Shown: in pieces, positions 19,469-28,011 of the stretch | How the letters are laid out: each line of letters starts with the position of its first letter | Numbering within the stretch: the stretch's first letter is position 1 | Assembly (NCBI GenBank): GCA_963578475.1 | Contig: CAUZCL010000019.1 | Span: forward strand, 21,527 to 85,526 | DNA length: 64,000 nucleotides | Direction: 5' to 3' | Origin: SMYC01 sp963578475 | Lineage (GTDB): Bacteria > Acidobacteriota > Vicinamibacteria > Marinacidobacterales > SMYC01 | Program-made: the position numbers and the translations under genes | The notes under the pieces: generated by a model | What the model saw: the letters and a program-made list of their open reading frames with translations, nothing else | The model's database searches: none | Told to the model about the DNA's origin: nothing

Positions 19469-21351
19469 AAGTAGATGTCCAGAAACTCGAGGATTTTCTC
19501 GACATAGGCCCAGGCCGCTTCCGGATGAAGATCGTGGCGATAGGTCCCTCGCACCTCGTCGCCGCGAAAGATGTACTCGAGCAGCGGATATTTCGGCCGC
19601 GCGCGGAGCGCATCGAAGAACGGCCGCTTCGTTTCGTAGGGTACGAGCGGGTAAACCTGTCCGTGGAACGAAAGCAGGGGCGTCTCGATGGCGGCGACAT
19701 CGCCGAGCGACGACAGTTGGCGATAGAGCTCGAGATTGCCCCGGAGCGGTCCGAGCTCGCGATCCAGGTAGCTCTGGCCTTCGCTATTCGTCTGGCGGTA
19801 CAGTGCTTCGAGGTCCGGCATCCCGATCGCTTCGACAGCGCAGGTAAAAAAGTCCGGGTAACGGGTGATGGCGGCGAGCGTCAGAAAGCCGCCATAGCTC
19901 ACGCCCCAAATGCCGATGCGATCGTTGCGCACTTCGGGCCGCGCGGTCACCGCGCGCGTGCCCGCGATCAAGTCTTCCAGGTCGCCTTGACCCCAAGCGC
20001 CGTCGTTCAAGTTCTCGAACAGAGCGCCGTAGCCCGTGCTCCCGCGGACATTGGGCGCGAAGACGGCGTAGCCGCGCTGCGTGAGAAGTTGCGCGAACGG
20101 ATGCCAGCGATTCGTCCATTGCGAGGTCGGACCGCCATGGGGTCGCACGAGAACGGGAACGGGGCTCTCGGGCGTGGCACTCTCTGGAAGATAGAGAAAG
20201 CCCGTGATCTCATGATCATCGAAGCTCTTGAAACGAACGAGCTCCGGCCGCGCCATCCTCCGCACGTCGAGATCGGGAGGCAAGGTATCGCTCAGGCGCT
20301 CGCGCCCGCCTTCGATGGGATAGGCCCAGACGTCTCGCGGGTAGTTATAGGCTTCGAAGAGACAGAGCACGGCCTTTCCGTCGGGGCGCCAAACCGGCTG
20401 CGAATGTACGCCGGCCCGTAGCGTGAGCGTTCTCTCCCTGTCCTTCTCGAAATCGTGCAGCTTGAGCCGAAGGTTCCCGTCGCGGTTCTCGATATAAGCG
20501 AGATAGTTTCCGTCCGGGCTAAACGCAGGCTCGGTGAGCTCGAATGCAGAATCGACGAGGAGCTCGGGTGTACCTCCGTCCTGTTTATTCGCAGAAATGA
20601 CGTAGATGGCTTTTCGTCCGGACGCGTCCGAAACGAACGCAATCCGAGCACGGTCGGGCGACCAACGCGGGCCGAAGCTGTCGCCTTGCCAATCGTCGGG
20701 AAGCAGCTCGATGAGCTCGCCGTCTTCGAGAGCCACGACGCCGACGGTGCGCTCGACGTGACGACCCGCGCGGAACGTCAACGCGAGGCGCGTACCGTCG
20801 GGAGACCATCGGTGATCGGCCTCGTCGAAAGGATGCTCCGTCAGCTGGCGCGCACGGCCTTCAGCCACGGTCGTCACCCACAGATCCCATCCCGTCTCGC
20901 TCGCCACCCGTTCACTCAAAAACGCGATCTGCGACCCGTCAGGAGACCACCGCGGCTTTCGGTCCTGTCCGCGATGCCTCGTTATCTGCCGTGCGTTCTC
21001 GCCTTTTGGATCCGAGATGAAGATGTGCCATTGGTCGGCGCGGCTTCCGATGAACGCGATGCGCTCGCCGTCCGGAGACCAATCGATGTCGCGTTCTCCC
21101 ATGCCTCGGCTCGTTGCGATGGGCGACCCCGCCGGGTCGCCTATCGTCATCATCCAAAGCGTTTGCTTGCCGGTGGCGGACAAGCTGAGCGCCACGGTCC
21201 CGCCATCAGGCGCTACGGCGAAATCCGAGGTCACCGGCGTCTTGAGGATATGAGGGATCGTCAGAAGCTCTTCGGGATAGATCAGTTCCACTGGACCTTG
21301 AGCGAGTGCTACGCCGCTCGCGAGGCAGAGCGCAAGAACCAAACGCGTCAT
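19465..21351 (-). CDS. S9 (prolyl oligopeptidase) family protein with degenerate catalytic triad
   Basis: The 628-residue protein has a signal peptide (LVLALCLASGVALAQ), a TolB/PD40-like propeller with repeated WSPDG motifs (about 30-360) and an alpha/beta-hydrolase domain (about 370-628). The nucleophile elbow GVSYGG is intact (Ser codon 19897-19899). The usual acid motif HGxxDxxVP reads HGQVYPLVP, with Tyr (19651-19653) in place of Asp. The usual DEGHGF reads DEVRGT, with Arg (19549-19551) in place of His. It is probably secreted to the periplasm and may be a pseudoenzyme. It starts 4 nt inside the BoxR gene and ends 4 nt inside the SerB-SerA gene. Confidence 0.85.
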   Translation of the reverse strand: MTRLVLALCLASGVALAQGPVELIYPEELLTIPHILKTPVTSDFAVAPDGGTVALSLSATGKQTLWMMTIGDPAGSPIATSRGMGERDIDWSPDGERIAFIGSRADQWHIFISDPKGENARQITRHRGQDRKPRWSPDGSQIAFLSERVASETGWDLWVTTVAEGRARQLTEHPFDEADHRWSPDGTRLALTFRAGRHVERTVGVVALEDGELIELLPDDWQGDSFGPRWSPDRARIAFVSDASGRKAIYVISANKQDGGTPELLVDSAFELTEPAFSPDGNYLAYIENRDGNLRLKLHDFEKDRERTLTLRAGVHSQPVWRPDGKAVLCLFEAYNYPRDVWAYPIEGGRERLSDTLPPDLDVRRMARPELVRFKSFDDHEITGFLYLPESATPESPVPVLVRPHGGPTSQWTNRWHPFAQLLTQRGYAVFAPNVRGSTGYGALFENLNDGAWGQGDLEDLIAGTRAVTARPEVRNDRIGIWGVSYGGFLTLAAITRYPDFFTCAVEAIGMPDLEALYRQTNSEGQSYLDRELGPLRGNLELYRQLSSLGDVAAIETPLLSFHGQVYPLVPYETKRPFFDALRARPKYPLLEYIFRGDEVRGTYRHDLHPEAAWAYVEKILEFLDIYL

Positions 21352-22094
21352 GCGCCGATTGTACTTCTTTCGAGTTTCTCGATGACTTTCTTTACCGCGT
21401 CTTCGGGTGAAAGGGCGCTCGTCTCGACCGTGACGTCCGCCTCCGCGTAGAGCGGCTCACGCTCGAGCAGGAGCGTGCGCAGTTCGGCGAGTGGATCCGA
21501 GCGCCCGGCCATGGGCCGCTGGTCGCCCTGGGCGGCGACGCGCTCGAGGTGTTGCTCCGGTCGTGCTTTCAGCCAAACGGTTCGAGCATGGGCTTTCAGA
21601 AGCTCGTAGGTGGCGCGGCCGTGGACGAGGCTACCGCCGGTCGCGAGCACGCTGTCCTTGTCGGTCGTGACGAATCGTGACAGCACGTCGTGCTCGAGAC
21701 GGCGATAGTAGCTTTCGCCGTGGAGCGCGAAGATCTCGGCGAGCCTGAGGCCTGCCTCCTCCTCGATGAGCTGGTCGAGCTCGACGAAAGTCGTGCCGAG
21801 CTCAGCGGCGAGCTGGGCACCAACAACGCTCTTGCCGGCGCCCCGCAGGCCGACGATCGCTATGATATGACGATGGTCTCCGAGCCGTACGAGCTCGTGA
21901 AGAGGCGCTCCGAGCACCCGACCGAGCTCGTACAGCCTGAGGATAGAGATGTTGCCTTGGCCTGATTCGAGCTGCGAGATGTATCGCGGCGAGAGTCCGG
22001 CGAGCTCTGCAAGTCGTTGCTGGCTAAACCCTTTTCGAACACGACGCCCGCGAATCTGTTTCCCGAGCTCCTGCAGGATATGTCCAGCGTTCAT
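21348..22094 (-). CDS. boxR: BoxR-type regulator: HTH plus shikimate-kinase-like domain
   Basis: The 248-residue protein has an XRE helix-turn-helix (about 5-65: FSQQRLAELAGLSPRYISQL) joined to a shikimate-kinase-like domain with P-loop VGLRGAGKS (82-89). BoxR proteins of this architecture repress benzoyl-CoA box genes and sense benzoyl-CoA through the kinase-like domain. The divergent boxC-boxB operon starting 67 nt away supports that role. I chose the ATG at 22094; an upstream in-frame ATG at 22130 would place the intergenic palindrome inside the gene. No clear ribosome site precedes 22094, so the mRNA may be leaderless. Its stop overlaps the next gene. Confidence 0.88.
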   Translation of the reverse strand: MNAGHILQELGKQIRGRRVRKGFSQQRLAELAGLSPRYISQLESGQGNISILRLYELGRVLGAPLHELVRLGDHRHIIAIVGLRGAGKSVVGAQLAAELGTTFVELDQLIEEEAGLRLAEIFALHGESYYRRLEHDVLSRFVTTDKDSVLATGGSLVHGRATYELLKAHARTVWLKARPEQHLERVAAQGDQRPMAGRSDPLAELRTLLLEREPLYAEADVTVETSALSPEDAVKKVIEKLERSTIGA

Positions 22095-22097
22095 ATG

Positions 22098-22142
22098 TGT
22101 ATTATAATACATGTAATTGTAACTAAACAAGTAGTATAATAC
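22098..22142. promoter_or_regulatory. boxR-boxC divergent control region with palindrome and direct repeat
   Basis: The 66-bp intergenic region is very AT-rich. It holds a perfect 14-bp palindrome TGTATTATAATACA (22098-22111) directly upstream of boxR. The octamer TATAATAC occurs twice in direct orientation (22103-22110 and 22135-22142), 32 bp apart, about three helical turns. Each copy also contains a TATAAT -10-like hexamer. The second -10 fits boxC transcription, and the palindrome overlaps the likely boxR start. These are candidate BoxR operators. No matching -35 is obvious. Confidence 0.5.
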
Positions 22143-22160
22143 TTATTTGCGGAGGGATTA

Positions 22161-23798
22161 ATGGAACGTATTCAGTTCGAGACGGATCCGGGACGCTACA
22201 AGCACTTCAAGTTGTCCTTCGATGGTCCTATCGCGACATTGATGCTCGACGTTCAGGAAGATGGTGGTTTGAAGCCGGGCTATCAGCTGAAGCTGAACAG
22301 CTACGACTTGAGCGTCGATATCGAGCTCGCGGACGCGCTCGAGCGGCTTCGCTTCGAGCACCCAGAGGTGAAGTGCTGCGTCATCACGAGCGGCAAGGAT
22401 CGGGTCTTTTCCGCCGGCGCCAACATCTATATGCTCGCGAGCTCGGCGCATAGTTTCAAAGTTAACTTCTGCAAGTACACCAACGAGACGCGTCTCGGGA
22501 TGGAAGAATCGAGCCGCGATGGCGGGCAGAAATTTCTCGCTGCGCTCAACGGCATCACATCAGGGGGCGGCTATGAGCTCGCGCTCGCCGCGGATGAGAT
22601 TCTTCTCGTCGACGACGGCAACGCGGCGGTCGCGCTTCCGGAAGCGCCGCTTCTCGCGGTCCTGCCAGGTACGGGTGGGCTTACGCGGCTCGTCGACAAG
22701 CGTGGGGTACGCCGTGATCGTGCGGACGTTTTCTCGACGCTCGTCGAAGGCATCAAAGGCAAGCGTGCCGTAGAGTGGAGGTTGGTCGACGGTCTCGCCG
22801 CTCGCAGCAAATTCGACGAGGCCAAACGCGTCCGCGCGGAAGCACTCGCGGCGACCTCTACGAGAAATGCGAGTGGTCCCGGCATCGAGCTGAAGCCGCT
22901 CGACGCCAAGCGCTCGGAGAGTGTTCTCGAATATAGCACCGTCAGCGTGAGCATCGACCAGGCGTCACGGCACGTCGAGATCCTCGTCCGCGGCCCCGAA
23001 GGCGACCAGCCGCAGACGACCGAAGCGTTCAAAGCACTAGGTGTCGATTACTGGCCGCTCGCGATGGCGCGTGAGCTCGATGACGCGATCTGCCAGCTTC
23101 GCTTCAACTACGCGACTTGCGGTCTCCTAATTTTGAAGACCCAGGGCGACGCGGACGCGGTGCTCGCTGTCGACAAGACGCTCAGCGACAACGCGGACGA
23201 TTGGCTCGTGAAGGAAATTCTTTTGAAGATGCGCCGCACTTTCAAACGTCTCGACCAGACGGCGCGGAGCCTTTTTGCGCTCATCGAGCCCGGCTCGTGC
23301 TTCGTGGGAAGCCTTCTCGAAATCGCCCTCGCCGCCGATCGCAGCTACATGTTGGCCGACCCCACGAAACCCGTACATATTGGACTCGGGCCTCTAAATA
23401 AAGAATGGTTTCCCAAGGCCAACGGGCTTTCCCGCCTCGAGACACGGTTTCTCGGGGAGCCGGAAACGCCCGCAAAGGCACTTGCGCATGACGGGCTCAT
23501 CGATCCAACCGCGGCGATGGAGCTCGGTCTCGTGACTTTCGCGCCGGACGATCTCGATTGGGAAGACGAAGTACGCATCGCGATCGAGGAGCGCTGCGGT
23601 TTCTCGCCGGACGCGATGACCGGCATGGAAGCCTCTTTGCGTTTCGCCGGTAGGGAGACGATGGAGACAAAAATTTTTGGTCGCCTGACGGCTTGGCAGA
23701 ATTGGATTTTCCAGCGCCCCAATGCCGTAGGCGAAAAAGGGGCGCTCACGCTCTACGGCAAGCCGAGCATGCCCGAGTTCGACTGGAGGAGAACCTGA
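22161..23798 (+). CDS. boxC: Benzoyl-CoA-dihydrodiol lyase (2,3-epoxide ring-opening), BoxC
   Basis: The 545-residue crotonase-fold protein is typical BoxC, with opening ERIQFETDPGRYKHFKLSFD, VFSAGANIYML, GITSGGGYELALAADEI and the second half YMLADPTKPVHIGLGPLN. BoxC opens the ring of 2,3-epoxybenzoyl-CoA by hydrolysis and releases formate, leaving 3,4-dehydroadipyl-CoA semialdehyde. The length matches the family. It follows GGAGGGATTA and is the first gene of the operon. The next gene (boxB) starts 1 nt after its stop, fitting tight coupling. Confidence 0.93.
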   Translation: MERIQFETDPGRYKHFKLSFDGPIATLMLDVQEDGGLKPGYQLKLNSYDLSVDIELADALERLRFEHPEVKCCVITSGKDRVFSAGANIYMLASSAHSFKVNFCKYTNETRLGMEESSRDGGQKFLAALNGITSGGGYELALAADEILLVDDGNAAVALPEAPLLAVLPGTGGLTRLVDKRGVRRDRADVFSTLVEGIKGKRAVEWRLVDGLAARSKFDEAKRVRAEALAATSTRNASGPGIELKPLDAKRSESVLEYSTVSVSIDQASRHVEILVRGPEGDQPQTTEAFKALGVDYWPLAMARELDDAICQLRFNYATCGLLILKTQGDADAVLAVDKTLSDNADDWLVKEILLKMRRTFKRLDQTARSLFALIEPGSCFVGSLLEIALAADRSYMLADPTKPVHIGLGPLNKEWFPKANGLSRLETRFLGEPETPAKALAHDGLIDPTAAMELGLVTFAPDDLDWEDEVRIAIEERCGFSPDAMTGMEASLRFAGRETMETKIFGRLTAWQNWIFQRPNAVGEKGALTLYGKPSMPEFDWRRT

Positions 23799-23799
23799 G

Positions 23800-25203
23800 A
23801 TGGAGCTTCATGAGAAAATCCCGAACAACGTAAACCTGTCGAGCGATCCCAAGCTCAAGCGTGCGCTCGAGAATTGGCAGCCCAACTATGTCGACTGGTG
23901 GATGGAGATGGGCCCCGAAGGTTTCCAAAGCGATGATGTTTATCTTCGGACGGCCATCTCGGTCGATCCGGGCGGTTGGGCGCATTACGACTACGTGAAG
24001 ATGCCCGACTATCGTTGGGGGCTCTTCCTGACGCCTCCGGAAGAGGATCGCAAGATCGGCTTCGGGGATCACGAGGGCGAGCCCGTTTGGCAGGAAGTTC
24101 CTGGTGAGTTACGTACCCAGCTGCGCCGACTCATCGTGACTCAAGGCGATACCGAGCCCGCGAGCGTCGAGCAGCAGCGCCTGCTCGGCAAGACAGCGCC
24201 GAGTCTCTACGACCTGCGCAATCTCTTTCAAGTCAACGTCGAGGAAGGCCGCCACCTTTGGGCGATGGTCTACCTCCTCCACTCCTATTTCGGGAGGGAT
24301 GGTCGCGAAGAGGCGGAGGGCCTGCTCGCGCGCCGGAGCGGCAACGAGGACAAACCTCGCATTCTCGGTGCCTTCAACGAGCCGTGTGACGACTGGCTCA
24401 ATTTTTTCATGTTCACCATGTTCACCGATCGCGACGGAAAATATCAGCTTCTCGCCCTCGCGGAGAGCGGGTTCGACCCGCTCTCTCGCACGACCAAGTT
24501 CATGCTGACGGAAGAGGCGTTTCATATGTCGGTGGGGGAGACGGGAGTCGGCCGCATCGTCGAGCGAACGGCGCAGCTCATGCGCGGGCACGGCGACGAC
24601 GTGCGCGCCCATGGCGGAATCGATCTTCCGACCATCCAGAAATATTTGAACTTCTGGGTGAGCGCTTCGACGGATCTCTTCGGCGGTGAAGTCTCGACGA
24701 ACGCGGCGCAGTACTTTGCCACGGGAGTCAAAGGCCGCCATCGCGAAGACCGCTATGACGAGCACAAATGTCTCGACAGCTTCTACCAGATGGAGCTCGT
24801 GAAAGACGGGAAGATCGTTCAGGAAGAGATCCCGATGCGCAACGCCATGAACGAAGTGTTGCGCGACGACTATGTCGAAGATTGCGAGCGCGGGGTCAAG
24901 CGTTGGAACAAAACCCTCGAAGATGCCGGCATCTCCGATCGACTGACCATGCCTCACCGGCGCTTCAACCGTCAAATCGGCGCCTATTCGGACCATTTCT
25001 TCAATCTGAAGGGCGAGCTCATCTCGGCGGAGGCTTTTCAGGACAGCAAAGAGCTGTGGCTTCCCGCAGATGACGATCGCGCCTATATCGAGACCCTGAT
25101 GGTCGCGGTGGACGAGCCGGGGCAGATTGCCAATTGGATAGCGCCCCCGAAATCGGGCGTGAAGGGTCAACTGTTCGAGTTCGAATATGTGAGAAAAGCG
25201 TGA
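23800..25203 (+). CDS. boxB: Benzoyl-CoA 2,3-epoxidase oxygenase subunit, BoxB
   Basis: The 467-residue protein matches BoxB across its length (for example KIPNNVNLSSDPKLKRALE, and PDYRWGLFLTPPE near the N-terminus). Two ExxH di-iron motifs are visible, EGRH and EAFH, as expected for the carboxylate-bridged di-iron oxygenase that epoxidises benzoyl-CoA. It needs the reductase BoxA for electrons; no boxA is in the window, so this must come from elsewhere or from another reductase. The stop codon overlaps the start of the next gene. Confidence 0.93.
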   Translation: MELHEKIPNNVNLSSDPKLKRALENWQPNYVDWWMEMGPEGFQSDDVYLRTAISVDPGGWAHYDYVKMPDYRWGLFLTPPEEDRKIGFGDHEGEPVWQEVPGELRTQLRRLIVTQGDTEPASVEQQRLLGKTAPSLYDLRNLFQVNVEEGRHLWAMVYLLHSYFGRDGREEAEGLLARRSGNEDKPRILGAFNEPCDDWLNFFMFTMFTDRDGKYQLLALAESGFDPLSRTTKFMLTEEAFHMSVGETGVGRIVERTAQLMRGHGDDVRAHGGIDLPTIQKYLNFWVSASTDLFGGEVSTNAAQYFATGVKGRHREDRYDEHKCLDSFYQMELVKDGKIVQEEIPMRNAMNEVLRDDYVEDCERGVKRWNKTLEDAGISDRLTMPHRRFNRQIGAYSDHFFNLKGELISAEAFQDSKELWLPADDDRAYIETLMVAVDEPGQIANWIAPPKSGVKGQLFEFEYVRKA

Positions 25204-25985
25204 TGGCGCTCGTGAACGATTCACGACAGGACGGCGTGGCTCTCCTCGAGCTCGACGCCCCGCCCGCCAATACTTACAGCTACGAGATGATGCAGGAGCT
25301 CGACCGCGCGCTTCTCGCCGCGCGCATGGATGACAGCGTGCACGTTATCGTGCTGACCGGCGCAGGGGAGAAGTTTTTCTGCGCCGGTGCGGACATCAAG
25401 ATGCTCAACGAAGCGGCGCCGAGCTTCAAGTATTATTTTTGCCTCCACGCGAACGAAACGCTGAACCGCTTCGAGCAAACGCCCAAGCTCGTCATCGCGG
25501 CCTTGAACGGCCACACGGTAGGCGGCGGGCTCGAGTTAGCGCTCGCGGCCAATTTGCGGGTCACGAAGAAAGACGGCGGAAAAATTGGACTTCCGGAAGT
25601 GCAGCTCGGTGTGCTGCCAGGCACGGGCGGCACTCAGCGCCTCGCACGTCTTCTCGGGCGCTCCCGCGCTATCGAGCTCATGGCGACAGGGAAGCTCATG
25701 AGCTTCGACGAAGCGAAGACGATCGGCATGGTGAACGAGGTCTTCGACGGAGACGGTTTCCGCGCACAGGTCAAGGATTACGCGGCGCAGTTCGTGCCGC
25801 CCGGCCGGGCCTCGAAAGCCGTGGGCCACATCAAGCGCGCCGTCTGTTCGGGACTCGAGATGCCCTTTTCAGAAGGTCTTGCGCTCGAGCGTGAGCTGCA
25901 GCAACACCTGTTCGCCTCGAACGATGCCAAAGAGGGGATCGCCGCGCATCTCGAGAAACGCAAGCCAGAATTCAAGGGTAACTAA
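25203..25985 (+). CDS. Enoyl-CoA hydratase (PaaF-like)
   Basis: The ATG at 25203 overlaps the boxB TGA, giving 260 residues; a longer in-frame start inside boxB is unlikely. The crotonase fold shows the oxyanion-hole region FFCAGADIKML and both catalytic glutamate contexts, GGGLEL and GLPEVQLGVLPGTGG. An active hydratase is therefore expected. In the box pathway a hydratase converts 2,3-dehydroadipyl-CoA to 3-hydroxyadipyl-CoA, and the operon position fits that role. Specificity is inferred from context. Confidence 0.85.
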   Translation: MALVNDSRQDGVALLELDAPPANTYSYEMMQELDRALLAARMDDSVHVIVLTGAGEKFFCAGADIKMLNEAAPSFKYYFCLHANETLNRFEQTPKLVIAALNGHTVGGGLELALAANLRVTKKDGGKIGLPEVQLGVLPGTGGTQRLARLLGRSRAIELMATGKLMSFDEAKTIGMVNEVFDGDGFRAQVKDYAAQFVPPGRASKAVGHIKRAVCSGLEMPFSEGLALERELQQHLFASNDAKEGIAAHLEKRKPEFKGN

Positions 25986-25997
25986 CGAGGAGAGGTC

Positions 25998-27182
25998 GTG
26001 AACAAAAGTATCGTTATTGCGGGCGCTGCTAGAACCCCCATCGGAAAGTTCGGCGGTAGTATGAAGTCTCTCCAAGCTTCTGACCTCGGCGTCGCCGCAG
26101 TCAAGGGGGTGCTCGAAAAAAGCGGCGTCCCCGGAGATGCTGTCGACGAAGTGATTTTCGGAAACGGTCGTCAGGCAGGGGTCCGCCCAAACGTCGCGCG
26201 CCAAGTCGCTTACCGCGCGGGCCTCGGAGAAGGAACCCCCGCCTACACCATCAACAAAGCGTGCGGCTCGAGCCTCAAAGCTGTCATCAACGCTTATGGC
26301 GCCATAGCACTCGGCGACGCGGAGGTCGTGCTGGCGGGCGGCACCGAGAGCATGAGCAATACGCCCTACATGCTTCTCGACGCTCGTTGGGGCCATAAGC
26401 TCGACCATTCGGAGATTACCGATGGGATGTACCGCGACGGCTTCCTCTGCCCTCTTTGTGAGGAGCTCATGGGCGAGACCGCGGAAAAATTGGTCGACAA
26501 GTACGGCATCACGCGTGAAGAGACGGACCGTTACGCGATGGAGACGCAGCGCCGCTGTCAGGCGGCGCGCGAAGCCGGTCGCTTCGCCGACGAGATCGTG
26601 CCCATCGAAGTGCCCGCGCGCAAAGGAGCGGTCCGAGTGCTCGAAACGGACGAGCACCCGAGAGACGGCGTCACGATGGAAAGCCTCGCAAAGCTGAAGC
26701 CGGTCTTTCGGAAGGACGGAACGGTTCATGCCGGCAACGCCTCCGGCATTACCGACGGCGCCGCCGCGATGATGGTGCTGAGCGAGGACAAAGCCGAGGC
26801 GCTCGGTGTCGAGCCGATGGCGCGCATCGTTGCCTACAGCTCGGCCGGCGTCGACCCTGCCATCATGGGCATCGGCCCCGTTCCCGCGATCCGAAAACTT
26901 CTGAAAAAGACGGAGCTCACGCTCGACGACATCGATCTCATCGAGCTCAACGAGGCTTTCGCCGCGCAAGTGCTCGCGTGCCAGCGCGTCCTCGACCTCG
27001 ACCTCAATCGACTGAACGTGAACGGCGGCGCCATCGCACTCGGGCATCCTATCGGGGCCACGGGAGCGCGCGTCCTCGTCACCCTCATGCACGAGATGCG
27101 GCGGCGTAAGGCCAAGCGCGGGATCGCGACCCTTTGCATCAGCGGCGGCATGGGCCTCGCCTTGCTCGTGGAGGCGTTGTAG
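25998..27182 (+). CDS. Acetyl-CoA acyltransferase (3-oxoadipyl-CoA thiolase-like)
   Basis: The 394-residue thiolase has all three active-site blocks: the nucleophile Cys89 in INKACGSSLKAV, the His in ALGHPIGATGAR (about 350) and the second Cys in CISGGMG (about 380). NEAFAAQ is also present. It would cleave 3-oxoacyl-CoA; within this operon the likely substrate is 3-oxoadipyl-CoA, giving succinyl-CoA and acetyl-CoA (PaaJ/PcaF role). Length is normal. It starts 12 nt after the hydratase, behind ACGAGGAGAGG. The narrow substrate is inference. Confidence 0.9.
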   Translation: MNKSIVIAGAARTPIGKFGGSMKSLQASDLGVAAVKGVLEKSGVPGDAVDEVIFGNGRQAGVRPNVARQVAYRAGLGEGTPAYTINKACGSSLKAVINAYGAIALGDAEVVLAGGTESMSNTPYMLLDARWGHKLDHSEITDGMYRDGFLCPLCEELMGETAEKLVDKYGITREETDRYAMETQRRCQAAREAGRFADEIVPIEVPARKGAVRVLETDEHPRDGVTMESLAKLKPVFRKDGTVHAGNASGITDGAAAMMVLSEDKAEALGVEPMARIVAYSSAGVDPAIMGIGPVPAIRKLLKKTELTLDDIDLIELNEAFAAQVLACQRVLDLDLNRLNVNGGAIALGHPIGATGARVLVTLMHEMRRRKAKRGIATLCISGGMGLALLVEAL

Positions 27183-27195
27183 TCTCGGCTTCGAC

Positions 27196-28011
27196 ATGAG
27201 CTGGGATCACATCGAGCTCGCGATTCAGGACACCGACACCGGCATCGGCGCGGGCCGTATCGCCACCATTACTCTGAATCGACCCGAGGCGTTGAACGCT
27301 TTGTCCGGCTCGATGCGCGAGGATCTGCTCGCGGCTATCGACGAAGCCGCGACCAAAGCGCGTGTCTTGCTCCTCACCGGTCGCGGCAAAGCTTTTTGTA
27401 GCGGCGGTGACGTGCGATTCATGGCGAAGCTACGACGCGAGAGCCGGCCGGAAGTGCTCGCGCCTCTCATCGAGCAAGGAAAGCGCGTCGTACGGCGGTT
27501 GCGCGATCTGCCCATCCCAAGCGTCGCCTGCGTGAACGGTGTGGCGGCCGGCGCGGGGTTTGGCCTCGCGCTCGCCCGCGACCTTCGCATCGCGTCGGCC
27601 ACCGCGCGATTCGCGGCCAGTTTTTCACGGATAGGACTTCACCCCGACTGGGGAACGTCCTATTTTTTGACGCGGCTCGCCGGCGCCGCCGTTGCGCGTG
27701 AGCTCATCTTTACGGGCCGGCTCATCGATGCCGCGGAAGCGTCGCGTCTCGGTCTCGTGAACCGCGTCGTCGAACCGGAGGCCCTCGCGAAGGAGAGCCG
27801 GGAGCTCGCGGAGGAGCTTGCCGCCGCGGCCCCTCTTTCCATCCAATACGCCAAGAAAGCCGTAGCACTCGCCGAAGGAGGATCTCTCGACGAGGTTCTC
27901 GACTTCGAGTCCGAGGCTCAGCTTGCTTGCTTTCGATCGGACGACGCCCTCGAAGGAATCCAGGCCTTCGAGGAGAAGAGGCGTCCGCGATTCAAGGGGA
28001 ACGCGTCATGA
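27196..28011 (+). CDS. Enoyl-CoA hydratase/isomerase, PaaG-like
   Basis: The 271-residue crotonase has AFCSGGDVRFM and GVAAGAGFGLALARDLR, but the two catalytic glutamates of hydratases are not in place. Instead it has FSRIGLHPDWGTSYFL, like the FSKIGLxPDxGGT block of PaaG isomerases, in which an Asp is catalytic. In the box pathway the 3,4-dehydroadipyl-CoA must be isomerised to 2,3-dehydroadipyl-CoA, a reaction of PaaG. This gene is the natural candidate. It overlaps the downstream acyl-CoA dehydrogenase start by 4 nt. Confidence 0.8.
   Translation: MSWDHIELAIQDTDTGIGAGRIATITLNRPEALNALSGSMREDLLAAIDEAATKARVLLLTGRGKAFCSGGDVRFMAKLRRESRPEVLAPLIEQGKRVVRRLRDLPIPSVACVNGVAAGAGFGLALARDLRIASATARFAASFSRIGLHPDWGTSYFLTRLAGAAVARELIFTGRLIDAAEASRLGLVNRVVEPEALAKESRELAEELAAAAPLSIQYAKKAVALAEGGSLDEVLDFESEAQLACFRSDDALEGIQAFEEKRRPRFKGNAS

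Noticed and set aside
25134..25202. N-terminal extension of the enoyl-CoA hydratase
   Set aside because: It lies inside boxB in another frame; the ATG overlapping the boxB stop fits the family start.
24109..25224. Minus-strand frame of 371 codons opposite boxB
   Set aside because: Shadow of boxB; no family pattern.
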